Shown: positions 1 to 8,040 of the stretch, piece after piece
Layout of the letters: the number at the start of each line of letters is the position of its first letter
Numbering within the stretch: the first letter of the stretch is position 1
Source of the DNA: Porphyromonadaceae bacterium UBA7207
GTDB taxonomy: Bacteria > Bacteroidota > Bacteroidia > Bacteroidales > Muribaculaceae
Assembly (NCBI GenBank): GCA_002490635.1
Contig: DKUJ01000008.1
Coordinates: forward strand, 1 to 41,032
Length of the DNA: 41,032 nucleotides
Direction of reading: 5' to 3'
The notes under the pieces: model-generated
What the model was told of the DNA's origin: nothing
Database searches by the model: none
The model's input: only the letters and a program-made list of their open reading frames with translations
Position numbers and translations under genes: made by a program

Positions 1-213
1 TATGCTTAATAACATAGATTTAACAGTTGTTAGGAATTGTCACTGTGTGCATTTATACTTATAATTATGATTTCCAGCACTTTACTTCGAAGACGCGCAA
101 AATGGCCATTTCAGACAATTTTCAATAAAATATGAGCAACGAAGGTTGTTTGCCGAGAATATCTGCAGGCGCAACTGTTCAAATATATCACGGGCCTGCC
201 CCGGCATGAAAGT
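1..213. other. Left-edge intergenic stretch, no gene seen
   Basis: This AT-rich stretch lies beyond the 3' end of the gldE-gldD operon and is broken by stops in every frame. I see no convincing terminator hairpin with a T-run, no tRNA-like fold and no TAnnTTTG promoter that could be tied to a gene inside the window. Confidence 0.5.
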
Positions 214-1272
214 CTATTCGGAGGATTCCTGCGATTTTCTTTTTATATCATGTGAGTTTCCAAAGAAAATCCGCAGAGATAATTTCTGATAGAAGATGAA
301 ACTCCCCGGGGTGATATTAAAATTGAGTTCGGCTCTTAAATCGACACTACGCCTACGTATAATTCCATATGAAATGTCGGTCCTATTATAAAAGCGTTGT
401 TTATAGAAAGGCTCCCCTTGATATAGCATGGCTCCGAACAAACCGTATGAAGGTTGCAGGCGCGCCCCGGCATAGGTCATATTTTTTATTTCAAACCCTT
501 TCCATGCGGCGAGCACTTCGAGCCAGGCTCCCGGCTGTGTTTTCCAGATTCTGTCGGCCCGGTTGCGCTCGATTGTCGCGGCAAAACCAAGCCGGATTCT
601 CAACCTGTCGAAAGGAACGAGCGCAGCCAGATCGGCACCAATATAAGGCGCCGCAAGGAAATTATCGACTATATGCATATCCGTTGGCGCGTTTTTCGTA
701 AGCGCCAGATGATTCATCGAGACGTATGCACCCGCCATCCATGGCCGTGAGCCATGCTGCCACCTTGCATGTGCGACGATGCTGAACGATTCTCTTTTTG
801 ATTCGGTCTGCCGCTGCCGCCAGTCGAGGTATGCTTCGGCGAAAGAACGTCCGGCATGCCATTGCAACAATGCCCCACGAATATTGTCCTGGAAATATAC
901 CAGCGAATCGCACCACATGAATGATGGCATTTCTTCGGCAAGAAGAGTTCTCGGGAAAAGGCCCAAGGCTCCGCTCAGATGACTACCCTTGTGGTGGTAA
1001 TATATAGTGGGACGCACATTGTTCCCGTTCCAGTCGTATCCTATAGGCTGAATCCACACAATTCCACCAGCCACTCTATCTCCTTTGCCAAGGCTGAAAC
1101 CAATCTCGGGAGTAAGCTTTGTGAAGAACACAGTTTCAGGGGCTATGTTCTGTCTGTCGCCTTCGCGATTGTCGAAAACGGTATTCAGGGATATGCTCCA
1201 GTCGAATCGCTGCGCAGTGGCAACAAAAGCTACTGCAAGGGTCAGAATGGCTGTAAGCAGGCGGCTTGTCAT
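214..1272 (-). CDS. Secreted beta-rich protein, probable outer-membrane barrel, downstream of gldD
   Basis: I do not recognise a named family. The 352-residue product starts with a clear type I signal peptide (residues 1-20, ending VATAQ) and has no lipobox. The rest is rich in alternating hydrophobic and aromatic strands (for example AYLDWRQRQ, SFIFYQKLSLRIFFG) with no long hydrophobic helices, as expected for an outer-membrane beta-barrel. The penultimate strand-like LSLRIFFG sits about 15 residues before the C-terminus, so if this is a barrel it has a short charged tail. Its ATG overlaps the gldD stop by four bases (ATGA), so it is probably translated with gldD and may act in the same envelope process. 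That functional link is inference. Confidence 0.75.
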   Translation of the reverse strand: MTSRLLTAILTLAVAFVATAQRFDWSISLNTVFDNREGDRQNIAPETVFFTKLTPEIGFSLGKGDRVAGGIVWIQPIGYDWNGNNVRPTIYYHHKGSHLSGALGLFPRTLLAEEMPSFMWCDSLVYFQDNIRGALLQWHAGRSFAEAYLDWRQRQTESKRESFSIVAHARWQHGSRPWMAGAYVSMNHLALTKNAPTDMHIVDNFLAAPYIGADLAALVPFDRLRIRLGFAATIERNRADRIWKTQPGAWLEVLAAWKGFEIKNMTYAGARLQPSYGLFGAMLYQGEPFYKQRFYNRTDISYGIIRRRSVDLRAELNFNITPGSFIFYQKLSLRIFFGNSHDIKRKSQESSE

Positions 1273-1832
1273 GGCAATATTGTCAACGACTCGAGCAGTC
1301 TGCGGCTATGCTCTTCGAGCTGGCCGATAACCGGAGCCAAGGAGTCGACGGGCTGTATACTTCCAGACAATGCCACCGCACCGCTGACAAGAGTCCTCTG
1401 CGGGCCTATGGCGACAAACTGCACCGGCAGCGGCGAAGGGTCGGCACTCAAAAGCATAATACAGCGAAAGCCATCCCGGTTGTCGAATTCCTCGCTGCGT
1501 TCTTTCGCCGTTCCAAGATTAAGCGTCATGCGTTGCGCACGGTTCTCTATCGCGTTTTCAAGTGCCGAATCGGAATCGAAACCACGCACAGCCACATACA
1601 TAGTAGCGCCAAAACGGCTATAGTCTATATTCACCCAGTTTTCGGCAGTTCTTTCCACTGTACATTGAGCCGGCACGATGAATCCGACACGACCTGCGGC
1701 TACTGCCGTGAAGCTGTCGGCATAAAGTTCCACTCTGGGGAAGGCCCGAGGCCTTGGCGCGCTCTGCCTCTGCGCTCTGTCGCAAGCGGCCAACGACAGA
1801 AACAACAGAATGGAGCAAACGAGAATTTTCAT
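1269..1832 (-). CDS. gldD: GldD-like lipoprotein
   Basis: A 187-residue predicted lipoprotein. The signal peptide MKILVCSILLFLSLAAC places the lipid-bearing cysteine at residue 17. The mature part (PRAFPRVELYADSF..., a conserved VNIDYSRFGATMYV core and a C-terminal VDSLAPVIGQL segment) resembles GldD of Flavobacterium, a periplasm-facing lipoprotein needed for gliding motility and T9SS-dependent processes. It directly follows a gldE homologue, the usual arrangement in Bacteroidota, which strengthens the call. I chose the ATG at 1832 because it begins the lipoprotein signal; an upstream in-frame start at 1865 would add 11 residues that spoil it and run into gldE. There are 16 bases between gldE and this start. 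Gliding is not expected in a gut anaerobe, so the role here is probably envelope or secretion related. Confidence 0.78.
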   Translation of the reverse strand: MKILVCSILLFLSLAACDRAQRQSAPRPRAFPRVELYADSFTAVAAGRVGFIVPAQCTVERTAENWVNIDYSRFGATMYVAVRGFDSDSALENAIENRAQRMTLNLGTAKERSEEFDNRDGFRCIMLLSADPSPLPVQFVAIGPQRTLVSGAVALSGSIQPVDSLAPVIGQLEEHSRRLLESLTILP

Positions 1833-1848
1833 GGCGGGACAGAGTCGG

Positions 1849-3177
1849 TCAGTCGGTCTGGACATCGGGCATCACCTTCACCCTCACTTCGGCAATACGG
1901 TGATCGACGACATCGAGAATCAGGAAGCGGCAACGCCCATAAACCAGAGGTTCCTTGTTGGACGGAAAGTCACCTTTTATCGCCAGCAGCATTCCGGCCA
2001 GAGTCTCGGCATCCTGCGTTACCGGCTCGTATTCCTCGGGGTCGAGATCGGTGATCCGGAAGAAGTCGGTCAGCGGCACACGCCCCTCAAATATATATGT
2101 ATCGTCTTTGAGGCGTTTGAATGCCTGTTCGGGCTGGTCATATTCATCGTCGATGTCGCCGACAATTTCCTCGAGCACGTCCTCGAGAGTGACAACTCCC
2201 TGGGTTCCGCCGAATTCGTCGACCACGACCGCCATGTGTATCTTGAGCTTTCTGAAGTCTTCCAGAAGATCGTCGATCATTCTTGACTCTGGAACATAAT
2301 ACACCTGCCTGAGGAGCTGCATCCAGGAGAAACCTTCGGGGAGCTCATGGCCTATGTATGGCAGAAGATCACGCGCGTAAAGGATACCTTTGATATCGTC
2401 CTGGCTCGATGCTGCGACGGGCATACGCGAATATCCCGTGGCAAGAACGACCTCCATTACCTTATCGAAGTCCATATCCTGATCAAGCCAGGTGATATCG
2501 ACTCTCGGAGTCATTATTTCAGATGCTGTGGTATCGCCGAATTTCAGGATGCCCTCAAGCATCTCTTTGTCGTCGCCGGATGCACCATGCGTAATTTCGA
2601 GGGCCCGCGAAAGCTCGGTGGCACTGATATCGTGCGCTTGCTTGACCACTACCCTATTCACGAACGAACCGCTTTTTACCAGCAGACTCGACAGAGGCGA
2701 CAATACTTTCCATGCAAACGACAGCCCCGGGGCTGCAAAACGCGCCCATTTCACAGGGTAGTTGTTGGCATATAGTTTCGGCAGGATTTCGCCAAACAGC
2801 AGGATAAGAAAAGTGAGCAGAACCGTCTGCAACGCGAAACTGAGAACCGGATCCATGCCTGCAAAAACGGGACCGAGAGCAAAGTTGGTGAGCACGACAA
2901 TTGTCACGTTCACCAGATTGTTGGCTATCAGAATTGTAGCCAGAAGTTTCTGGGGCTGGGATATGAGTTTCAACAAGGCCTCTCCCCTACCGGAACCTTC
3001 GAGGTCCTCGCACTGGGCGGGCGTGAGGGAAAAACATGCTATTTCGCTTCCGCTGACAAAACCCGAGAAAAAAAGGCATACTACAGCCAGCAACAGCGCC
3101 ACAATCTGAGTGGGGCCGAAGGGATTGATTGCAATATCGGCCAAAATACCTATGGCCGGAAGAGGATCGATATCCAA
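1849..3177 (-). CDS. gldE: GldE-like CNNM/CorC-family membrane protein
   Basis: The 442-residue protein has an N-terminal CNNM (DUF21) membrane domain with about four hydrophobic segments between residues 22 and 170 (one ends in the family hallmark FGEILPKLYA). A CBS-domain pair follows, starting around EIMTPRVDITWLD, and a C-terminal CorC/HlyC domain lies around TQDAETLAGMLL. Family members are linked to divalent cation handling; the variant paired with gldD is called GldE. The first codon of the frame is TTG at 3177: there is no ATG before the first membrane segment and an in-frame stop lies 14 codons upstream, so TTG is the best start. It is the first gene of a gldE-gldD-barrel operon. No strong TAnnTTTG promoter is visible in the 100 bases upstream. 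Confidence 0.85.
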   Translation of the reverse strand: MDIDPLPAIGILADIAINPFGPTQIVALLLAVVCLFFSGFVSGSEIACFSLTPAQCEDLEGSGRGEALLKLISQPQKLLATILIANNLVNVTIVVLTNFALGPVFAGMDPVLSFALQTVLLTFLILLFGEILPKLYANNYPVKWARFAAPGLSFAWKVLSPLSSLLVKSGSFVNRVVVKQAHDISATELSRALEITHGASGDDKEMLEGILKFGDTTASEIMTPRVDITWLDQDMDFDKVMEVVLATGYSRMPVAASSQDDIKGILYARDLLPYIGHELPEGFSWMQLLRQVYYVPESRMIDDLLEDFRKLKIHMAVVVDEFGGTQGVVTLEDVLEEIVGDIDDEYDQPEQAFKRLKDDTYIFEGRVPLTDFFRITDLDPEEYEPVTQDAETLAGMLLAIKGDFPSNKEPLVYGRCRFLILDVVDHRIAEVRVKVMPDVQTD

Positions 3178-3279
3178 GGTGATTATATTTAAGTAACTCT
3201 TATAAATTATTGTATCTCACTCAATTCAAGCAGTACGGCAGGTCAATGCCACTGTTCTCCAACAGCTCAGACCGGCCAC

Positions 3280-4461
3280 TCACATTTTCACGTTGGCCAG
3301 CAGGAAGTCGGCAATCCGTCCACAGGCATGTCCGTCGCCATAAGGATTCGCAATGGAACTGTTCGCATGGTAATACGCACTGTCGTTGAGGAATCGGCTT
3401 GCCTCGCTTACTATTCTGTCTCTATCGGTTCCAACGAGCCGTATGGTACCTGCATCGAGAGCTTCGGGGCGCTCTGTAACCGTGCGCATCACCAGTACGG
3501 GCTTTCCGAGCGAAGGAGCCTCTTCCTGTATGCCGCCGCTGTCGGTTACGATTATATATGAGCTCTTCATCATGAACACAAACGGAAGGTATTCCAGTGG
3601 TTCGATAAAGAACACATTGTCGAATGCGCTTTCCGAGAACATTTCGGCGATAGGGCGCCGCACGTTCGGGTTCAAGTGCATGGGATACACAAAATCGGTG
3701 TCGGGGAACGCTTCCGCCATATCGCGGATTGCACGACATACGTTAAGCATGCCCTCTCCGAAGTTTTCCCGGCGGTGGCCGGTCAACAGCACCATCCGGC
3801 GGCTACCGTCCAGCCTCGACACGTCGTATCCTGCGGACACGATTGCCTCGCACGCCTTCTCCTTGAGTTCGGGACGTGTTTCCAAAGCTTCTGTGACTAT
3901 GTTGAGCGCGTCGATAACGGTATTGCCGGTTACTGTAATATTGGAATCATCCACCGATTCAGCGCGCAGATTGCGCGCACTTGCCTCGGTCGGCGAGAAA
4001 TGCCATGTGGCAATGCGTCCTGTGAGTCTGCGGTTCATCTCCTCGGGCCAGGGCGAATATATGTCGCCTGTGCGAAGTCCGGCCTCCACATGACCCACCG
4101 GAATCCTGGCATAGAATGCGGCAAGCGCCGCGGCTGTGCTTGTCGATGTGTCGCCATGCACGAGCACCACATCCGGATGTGCGGCATCAAGCACGCTACG
4201 CATTCCCGTGAGCACCCGCGATGTAACGTCGTACAAATCCTGACCGGCCTGCATGATGTTGAGGTCGTAGTCGGGTTTGATACCGAACAGGTCGAGAACC
4301 TGATCAAGCATCTGCCTATGCTGTCCTGTCACGGCCACCACAGTTTCAAAATCCTGAGGCCGGCTTGCAAAACAACGCACAAGAGGTGCCATCTTTATGG
4401 CTTCGGGGCGTGTTCCGAAAACCAGCATTACTTTTATAGGTCGGGGCGCGGGTATTGTCAT
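3280..4461 (-). CDS. wecB: UDP-N-acetylglucosamine 2-epimerase (non-hydrolysing)
   Basis: WecB interconverts UDP-GlcNAc and UDP-ManNAc in the cytoplasm, the first step to ManNAc-containing glycans. Family motifs are all present: VMLVFGTRPEAIKMAP near the N-terminus, HVEAGLRTGDIYSPWPEEMN, TGHRRENFGEG, and the UDP-binding DSGGIQEEAPSLGKPVLV. From the ATG at 4461 the protein is 393 residues, close to the usual 370-390. A start at 4515 would add 18 residues with no family counterpart and overlap wecG, so it is rejected. The gene is third in a wecC-wecG-wecB operon with 29 bases before it. Confidence in the reaction is high; the final glycan is unknown. Confidence 0.93.
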   Translation of the reverse strand: MTIPAPRPIKVMLVFGTRPEAIKMAPLVRCFASRPQDFETVVAVTGQHRQMLDQVLDLFGIKPDYDLNIMQAGQDLYDVTSRVLTGMRSVLDAAHPDVVLVHGDTSTSTAAALAAFYARIPVGHVEAGLRTGDIYSPWPEEMNRRLTGRIATWHFSPTEASARNLRAESVDDSNITVTGNTVIDALNIVTEALETRPELKEKACEAIVSAGYDVSRLDGSRRMVLLTGHRRENFGEGMLNVCRAIRDMAEAFPDTDFVYPMHLNPNVRRPIAEMFSESAFDNVFFIEPLEYLPFVFMMKSSYIIVTDSGGIQEEAPSLGKPVLVMRTVTERPEALDAGTIRLVGTDRDRIVSEASRFLNDSAYYHANSSIANPYGDGHACGRIADFLLANVKM

Positions 4462-4490
4462 TTCAGATTCAGGGTGGAGGGAGATAAGAA

Positions 4491-5207
4491 TCAGAATTGT
4501 CTGGTGGCCAGCCACCAGGCAAATTTCACATATTTGATGTTTCTGGTAATCCGCTTCGGCTGGCGCACCAGACGATAGGCGAATTCCATGTTGTGTTCAA
4601 TCCACCATCGCGGCGCACGTGGCACACGACCGGTGTAGACGTCAAAACTTCCGCCGAGACCTTGATACACAGCTTTATGTCGGGAGAGCATATCGGCCAT
4701 CAGCAGTTCCTGGAGCGGCGAGCCCATTGCCACGAACACGAAATCGGGCCGGACGCGTGCCACATCGTCAATCAAGGCCGCACGCTCGGCAGTGTCGCCA
4801 AGATATCCGTGGTGGTGCCCTACGATGCGAATTCCCGGGTATTCCCGGCGAAGCTTCTCTACCGTGGCTGTATTGACATCTGGTTTGCCTCCGATTATAT
4901 AAAACGTTCTTGAAGAATGAAAACGTCCGATAATCTTCAGCCACAGCTCACAACCGGCGATTTTATCGGCCTCGGCTCCTTTCTGGCGTATTGCCATCAC
5001 GGCACCGGCGCCGTCGCAGTAGCCGATGTTGCCGTTTATTATGCTGCGTGTCAGCTCGTTCGCATTGAGAATTTTTTCGGCATTTATGGCCACGAGTATG
5101 CCTTTCCGTTCGTCGGCAAAATCGATAAGCTTGTCGGGGTTGGAGAAAGGATACACCATCACCCCGCGCAAATCCACTTGGCGGGGCTTTTCGTTCTCAA
5201 CACTCAT
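4491..5207 (-). CDS. wecG: WecG/TagA/CpsF family (GT26) glycosyltransferase, probable UDP-ManNAcA transferase
   Basis: The 238-residue protein has the GT26 signature: an early VAINAEKILNANE segment, IGYCDGAGAV with the conserved Asp, VAMGSPLQE, and the C-terminal GLGGSFDVYTGRVPRAPRW. WecG adds ManNAcA to undecaprenyl-PP-GlcNAc, while TagA adds ManNAc. Because wecB and wecC lie on either side, ManNAcA is the likelier donor sugar. I place the start at the ATG at 5207, which overlaps the wecC stop as ATGA. A longer frame from 5255 would overlap wecC by about 50 bases for no family benefit. The C-terminus is basic and aromatic, consistent with peripheral attachment to the inner membrane where the lipid acceptor sits. 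No wecA-like initiating transferase is present in the window. Confidence 0.88.
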   Translation of the reverse strand: MSVENEKPRQVDLRGVMVYPFSNPDKLIDFADERKGILVAINAEKILNANELTRSIINGNIGYCDGAGAVMAIRQKGAEADKIAGCELWLKIIGRFHSSRTFYIIGGKPDVNTATVEKLRREYPGIRIVGHHHGYLGDTAERAALIDDVARVRPDFVFVAMGSPLQELLMADMLSRHKAVYQGLGGSFDVYTGRVPRAPRWWIEHNMEFAYRLVRQPKRITRNIKYVKFAWWLATRQF

Positions 5208-6409
5208 CGCTTGAAAATTCCGCAGAAATCGAGTATAATCTTCCGGTCGTCCCATTCGAGACTCCTGAAAGGTGTGTGAGCTGTCAGAAATACGGCAATA
5301 TCGGCCTGGGCATAGGCTTCCTTGTAGGGCGTGAGCTTGAACACATTGTGTTCGGCCACATTAGGTTCCACAACAAGAATCGGAGAGTTACCGGCGCTCT
5401 GCATCACTTTGCTGATTATCGCCTTGGCGGGACTCTCGCGAAGGTCGTCGATATCGGGTTTGAAAGCCACACCCATCATTGCCACCACAGGCTTCCGCCC
5501 GTTTTCGAGTTCAAAGCGCAAAATAGCATTCACAATTTTCTCGGCACACCATTCGGCCTTGTAGTTGTTTATTTCGCGGGCGGCAGCAATAATACGGCTT
5601 TCCACAGGGAACGCGGAGGTAATAAAATACGGGTCGACAGCAATACAATGACCTCCGACGCCGCATCCCGGCTGCAGGATATTCACCCTCGGATGTTTGT
5701 TGGCAAGGCTGATAAGCTCCCATACATTGATTCCCGCGCGGTCGCAGATGAGGGAAAGCTCATTGGCAAACGCTATCTGCACATCCCTGCTGGAATTCTC
5801 TGTCAGTTTGCACATTTCGGCTGTGCGCGCGTTGGTATGGTGCAGACAACCTTTCACAAAAAGACCGTAAAATTCGGAGGCACGCTCCGTGGCTTCCTCA
5901 TCGACACCTCCGATCACCCTGTCGTTGTGCACCAATTCATAGAGGACATTTCCCGGAAGCACACGCTCGGGACAGTATGCTATATGCAGTTTGCCGCACA
6001 ATTCGGGGCGCAAACTGTATATCAATTCCGCCATACGCTCGGTTGTGCCTATGGGGGACGTACTTTCGATAACGTACAAATCGTCTTCCTTCAGGAAAGG
6101 AACAACTGCACGGGTGGCACTCTCTACAAAAGATATATCGGGAGTGTGATCGCCCTTGAACGGAGTGGGCACCACAATAAAATAGGCGTCGGATGTTTCG
6201 GGCACTGAAGTGGCGCGAAGTTTGCCACTGGCAGTGACCTCACGCAGCTTTTCACCCAGACCCGGCTCTACAATATGCAGCTCGCCGGCGTTGGTTTTGG
6301 CTACAACATCGGGATTTACATCAACACCCACAACTTCAACGCCATGCATAGCGGCGGTGATTGCTGTGGGCAACCCTATGTAGCCTAAGCCCATAAAGCA
6401 TGCTTTCAT
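5204..6409 (-). CDS. wecC: UDP-N-acetyl-D-mannosamine dehydrogenase
   Basis: WecC oxidises UDP-ManNAc twice with NAD+ to UDP-ManNAcA. The 401-residue protein begins with the Rossmann motif GLGYIGLPTA (residues 7-16). It carries STSPIGTTE near 117-124, KLTENSSRDVQIAFANEL (201-218) and the catalytic cysteine motif GCGVGGHCIAVDP with Cys255. A C-terminal UDP-binding domain contains the GVAFKPDIDDLRESPA segment. Length and motif spacing fit the UDP-ManNAc/UDP-Glc dehydrogenase superfamily; the wecB and wecG neighbours decide for ManNAc. It is the first gene of the operon, 29 bases downstream of a TATCTTTG element on the same strand. Confidence 0.93.
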   Translation of the reverse strand: MKACFMGLGYIGLPTAITAAMHGVEVVGVDVNPDVVAKTNAGELHIVEPGLGEKLREVTASGKLRATSVPETSDAYFIVVPTPFKGDHTPDISFVESATRAVVPFLKEDDLYVIESTSPIGTTERMAELIYSLRPELCGKLHIAYCPERVLPGNVLYELVHNDRVIGGVDEEATERASEFYGLFVKGCLHHTNARTAEMCKLTENSSRDVQIAFANELSLICDRAGINVWELISLANKHPRVNILQPGCGVGGHCIAVDPYFITSAFPVESRIIAAAREINNYKAEWCAEKIVNAILRFELENGRKPVVAMMGVAFKPDIDDLRESPAKAIISKVMQSAGNSPILVVEPNVAEHNVFKLTPYKEAYAQADIAVFLTAHTPFRSLEWDDRKIILDFCGIFKR

Positions 6410-6438
6410 CTAAGATACACGTTTTGGTTTATCGGATG

Positions 6439-6446
6439 CAAAGATA
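6439..6446 (-). promoter_or_regulatory. -7 element of the wecC-wecG-wecB operon
   Basis: On the minus strand this reads TATCTTTG, a perfect match to the Bacteroidota TAnnTTTG element, 29 bases before the wecC ATG. A TTG lies about 18 bases upstream as a possible -33 element. Confidence 0.65.
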
Positions 6447-6510
6447 AGCATTTTCCAACGATAACAAGCAACAAAGCCACAGCAAATGCCTTTCGACTTT
6501 TAACTATTAT

Positions 6511-6575
6511 AAAGATACTCACGCTCGGCAAAGGCCAAATAATTTGGCTTTACTCTCGACTTATTCGTATCTTTG
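6511..6575 (+). promoter_or_regulatory. Hairpin-promoter repeat, copy A, in front of the MATE gene
   Basis: The outer ends AAAGATAC and GTATCTTT are inverted repeats. Inside them, AAAGGCCAAAT and ATTTGGCTTT form a second, nearly perfect hairpin. The right arm supplies a TTTG (6543-6546) that can act as -33, and TATCTTTG (6568-6575) is the -7. The MATE ATG follows only 10 bases after the -7. The same unit recurs at 7967, 8041 and 26131, with a degenerate copy at 33940. Confidence 0.7.
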
Positions 6576-6585
6576 TAGTGTTGCA

Positions 6586-7944
6586 ATGAAAAGTACCGGC
6601 AAAAAAATCGATATGCTCAGCGGGCCTCTGCTGCCGAGGATGCTGCTGTTCGCACTGCCGCTGATAGCCAGCGGTGTTCTCCAGCAATCGTTCAACTCTG
6701 TCGACGTTGCGGTCGTTGGCCGTTTCGCCGGCAGGCATGCGCTTGCCGCAGTAGGCTGCACCGGACCGGTGATTGGCCTGCTCATCAATCTTTTCGTAGG
6801 CATATCGGTAGGCGTGAACGTTGTCATAGCCAACTATATAGGCCAGCGCAACGGCCAAGGTGTGCGCAAAGCGGTATCGGCCACGATGGTGCTGAGTGTT
6901 ATCTGCGGAGTTCTGATGCTTCTTGTAGGCGAAAGCATGGCGCGTCCTGTCCTCGAGCTAACCGGCACTCCCGCCGAAGTGCTCGACGACGCCGTGCGAT
7001 ACATGCGGGTGTTTGTGCTGGGGCTTCCTTTCATGATTGTCTACAACTTCGGCTCGGCCATTCTGCGTAGCGTGGGCGATACGCGACGCCCGTTCTACAG
7101 CCTTGTCGCCGCCGGCATTGTCAATGTAGGCCTTAATCTGGTGTTTGTAATCGGCATGGGGATGGGAGTCGAAGGCGTGGCATGGGGAACAGTGATTTCC
7201 AATGCTGTCAACGCCTGCATAATTGTAGCGATTCTCGCACATGAAAAAGGTGACATCAGAATAAATCCACGCCTTCGCCGTTCCGACATGGAACCGGCTC
7301 AGATGAAAAAGATATGCGCCATAGGCATTCCTGCCGGGCTCCAGGGTGCTGTATTCGCTTTGTCGAACACATTCATCCTTTCGGCAATCAACAGTTTCGG
7401 CGCCGACGCCGCAGCCGGCTCCGCCACTGCGATAAATTATGAATTCTACTGCTATTTCCCGCTGAGCGCCGTTGCCCAGACCGCCGTGGCTTTCATCAGC
7501 CAGAACTATGGAGCGGGCAACTACGACCGGGTAAGGCGTGTCTTCAGGCTGGCTCTGACTCTGGCATTCGGCATATCGTTGGTGTTGAACACGATGGTGG
7601 TATGGCAGAGCGACTTTTTCCTGAGCATTTTCACCACCGAAAGTGTTGTGCTGGCATTCGCCGACACCCGTGTGCGCACGGTTCTTGCATTCCAGTTCAT
7701 CGCCAGCTACTACGAAGTGGCAGGATCTGCCATGCGCGGCCTCGGCTATTCGATGACACCCACTCTTATAATCATCTTCGGCACTTGCGTGCTGCGTCTG
7801 CTGTGGGTATTTCTCTTCCCTCATTTCAACGGCGGCTTCGCAGAGCTTCTGGCTGTTTATCCGGCCTCATGGATTCTTACCGACATAGGCATGTTCATAG
7901 CCTTCCACCGGGTGGCACGAAAAGCCATGCCTGCCATTGCATGA
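6586..7944 (+). CDS. MATE family multidrug/toxin efflux transporter
   Basis: This 452-residue integral membrane protein has about 12 hydrophobic segments in two similar halves. The N-terminal MATE pattern includes MLLFALPLIASGVLQQSFNSVDVAVVGRFAG and GPVIGLLINLFVGISVGVN; the second half repeats the theme at IGIPAGLQGAVFALSNTF. Such proteins export cationic drugs, metabolites or toxins using Na+ or H+ gradients; the substrate cannot be read from the sequence. I chose the ATG at 6586 (MKSTGKKIDML). The open frame extends upstream to 6544, but that extension is only the translated promoter repeat. The gene is alone, divergent from wecC, with hairpin-promoter repeats on both sides. Confidence 0.92.
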   Translation: MKSTGKKIDMLSGPLLPRMLLFALPLIASGVLQQSFNSVDVAVVGRFAGRHALAAVGCTGPVIGLLINLFVGISVGVNVVIANYIGQRNGQGVRKAVSATMVLSVICGVLMLLVGESMARPVLELTGTPAEVLDDAVRYMRVFVLGLPFMIVYNFGSAILRSVGDTRRPFYSLVAAGIVNVGLNLVFVIGMGMGVEGVAWGTVISNAVNACIIVAILAHEKGDIRINPRLRRSDMEPAQMKKICAIGIPAGLQGAVFALSNTFILSAINSFGADAAAGSATAINYEFYCYFPLSAVAQTAVAFISQNYGAGNYDRVRRVFRLALTLAFGISLVLNTMVVWQSDFFLSIFTTESVVLAFADTRVRTVLAFQFIASYYEVAGSAMRGLGYSMTPTLIIIFGTCVLRLLWVFLFPHFNGGFAELLAVYPASWILTDIGMFIAFHRVARKAMPAIA

Positions 7945-7966
7945 CACCCAGTTCGTAACTGGCGTC

Positions 7967-8032
7967 GAAGATACTCCCGCCCGGCAAAGTCCAAATAAAT
8001 TTGGCTTTGCTCTCGACTTATACGTATCTTTG
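7967..8032 (+). promoter_or_regulatory. Hairpin-promoter repeat, copy B (first of tandem pair)
   Basis: This is the same 66-base unit as copy C, displaced by 74 bases. It has GATAC/GTATC ends, an inner hairpin GCAAAGTCCAAAT / ATTTGGCTTTGC, and TATCTTTG at 8025-8032. It stands 79 bases before the ftsB-like start, so a transcript from it would run through copy C and carry its hairpin. Confidence 0.65.
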
Positions 8033-8040
8033 ACTGCGTC

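Noticed and set aside
6511..6518. Left end of repeat copy A as a second, minus-strand promoter for wecC
   Set aside because: The minus-strand sequence TATCTTTA lacks the final G, and wecC has a better -7 element at 6439-6446. In copies B-D this end does not keep TTTG either.
6544..6585. N-terminal extensions of the MATE, FtsB-like and CHU_C proteins beginning MALLSTY/MALPSTY (also at 8075 and 26152)
   Set aside because: The shared peptide is the promoter repeat read in frame. It lies upstream of or across the -7 element, so it cannot be in the mRNA from that promoter, and the proteins are otherwise unrelated.
7948..7962. Hairpin CCAGTT-CGT-AACTGG after the MATE stop
   Set aside because: Only six base pairs and no T-run follows, so I do not call it a terminator.
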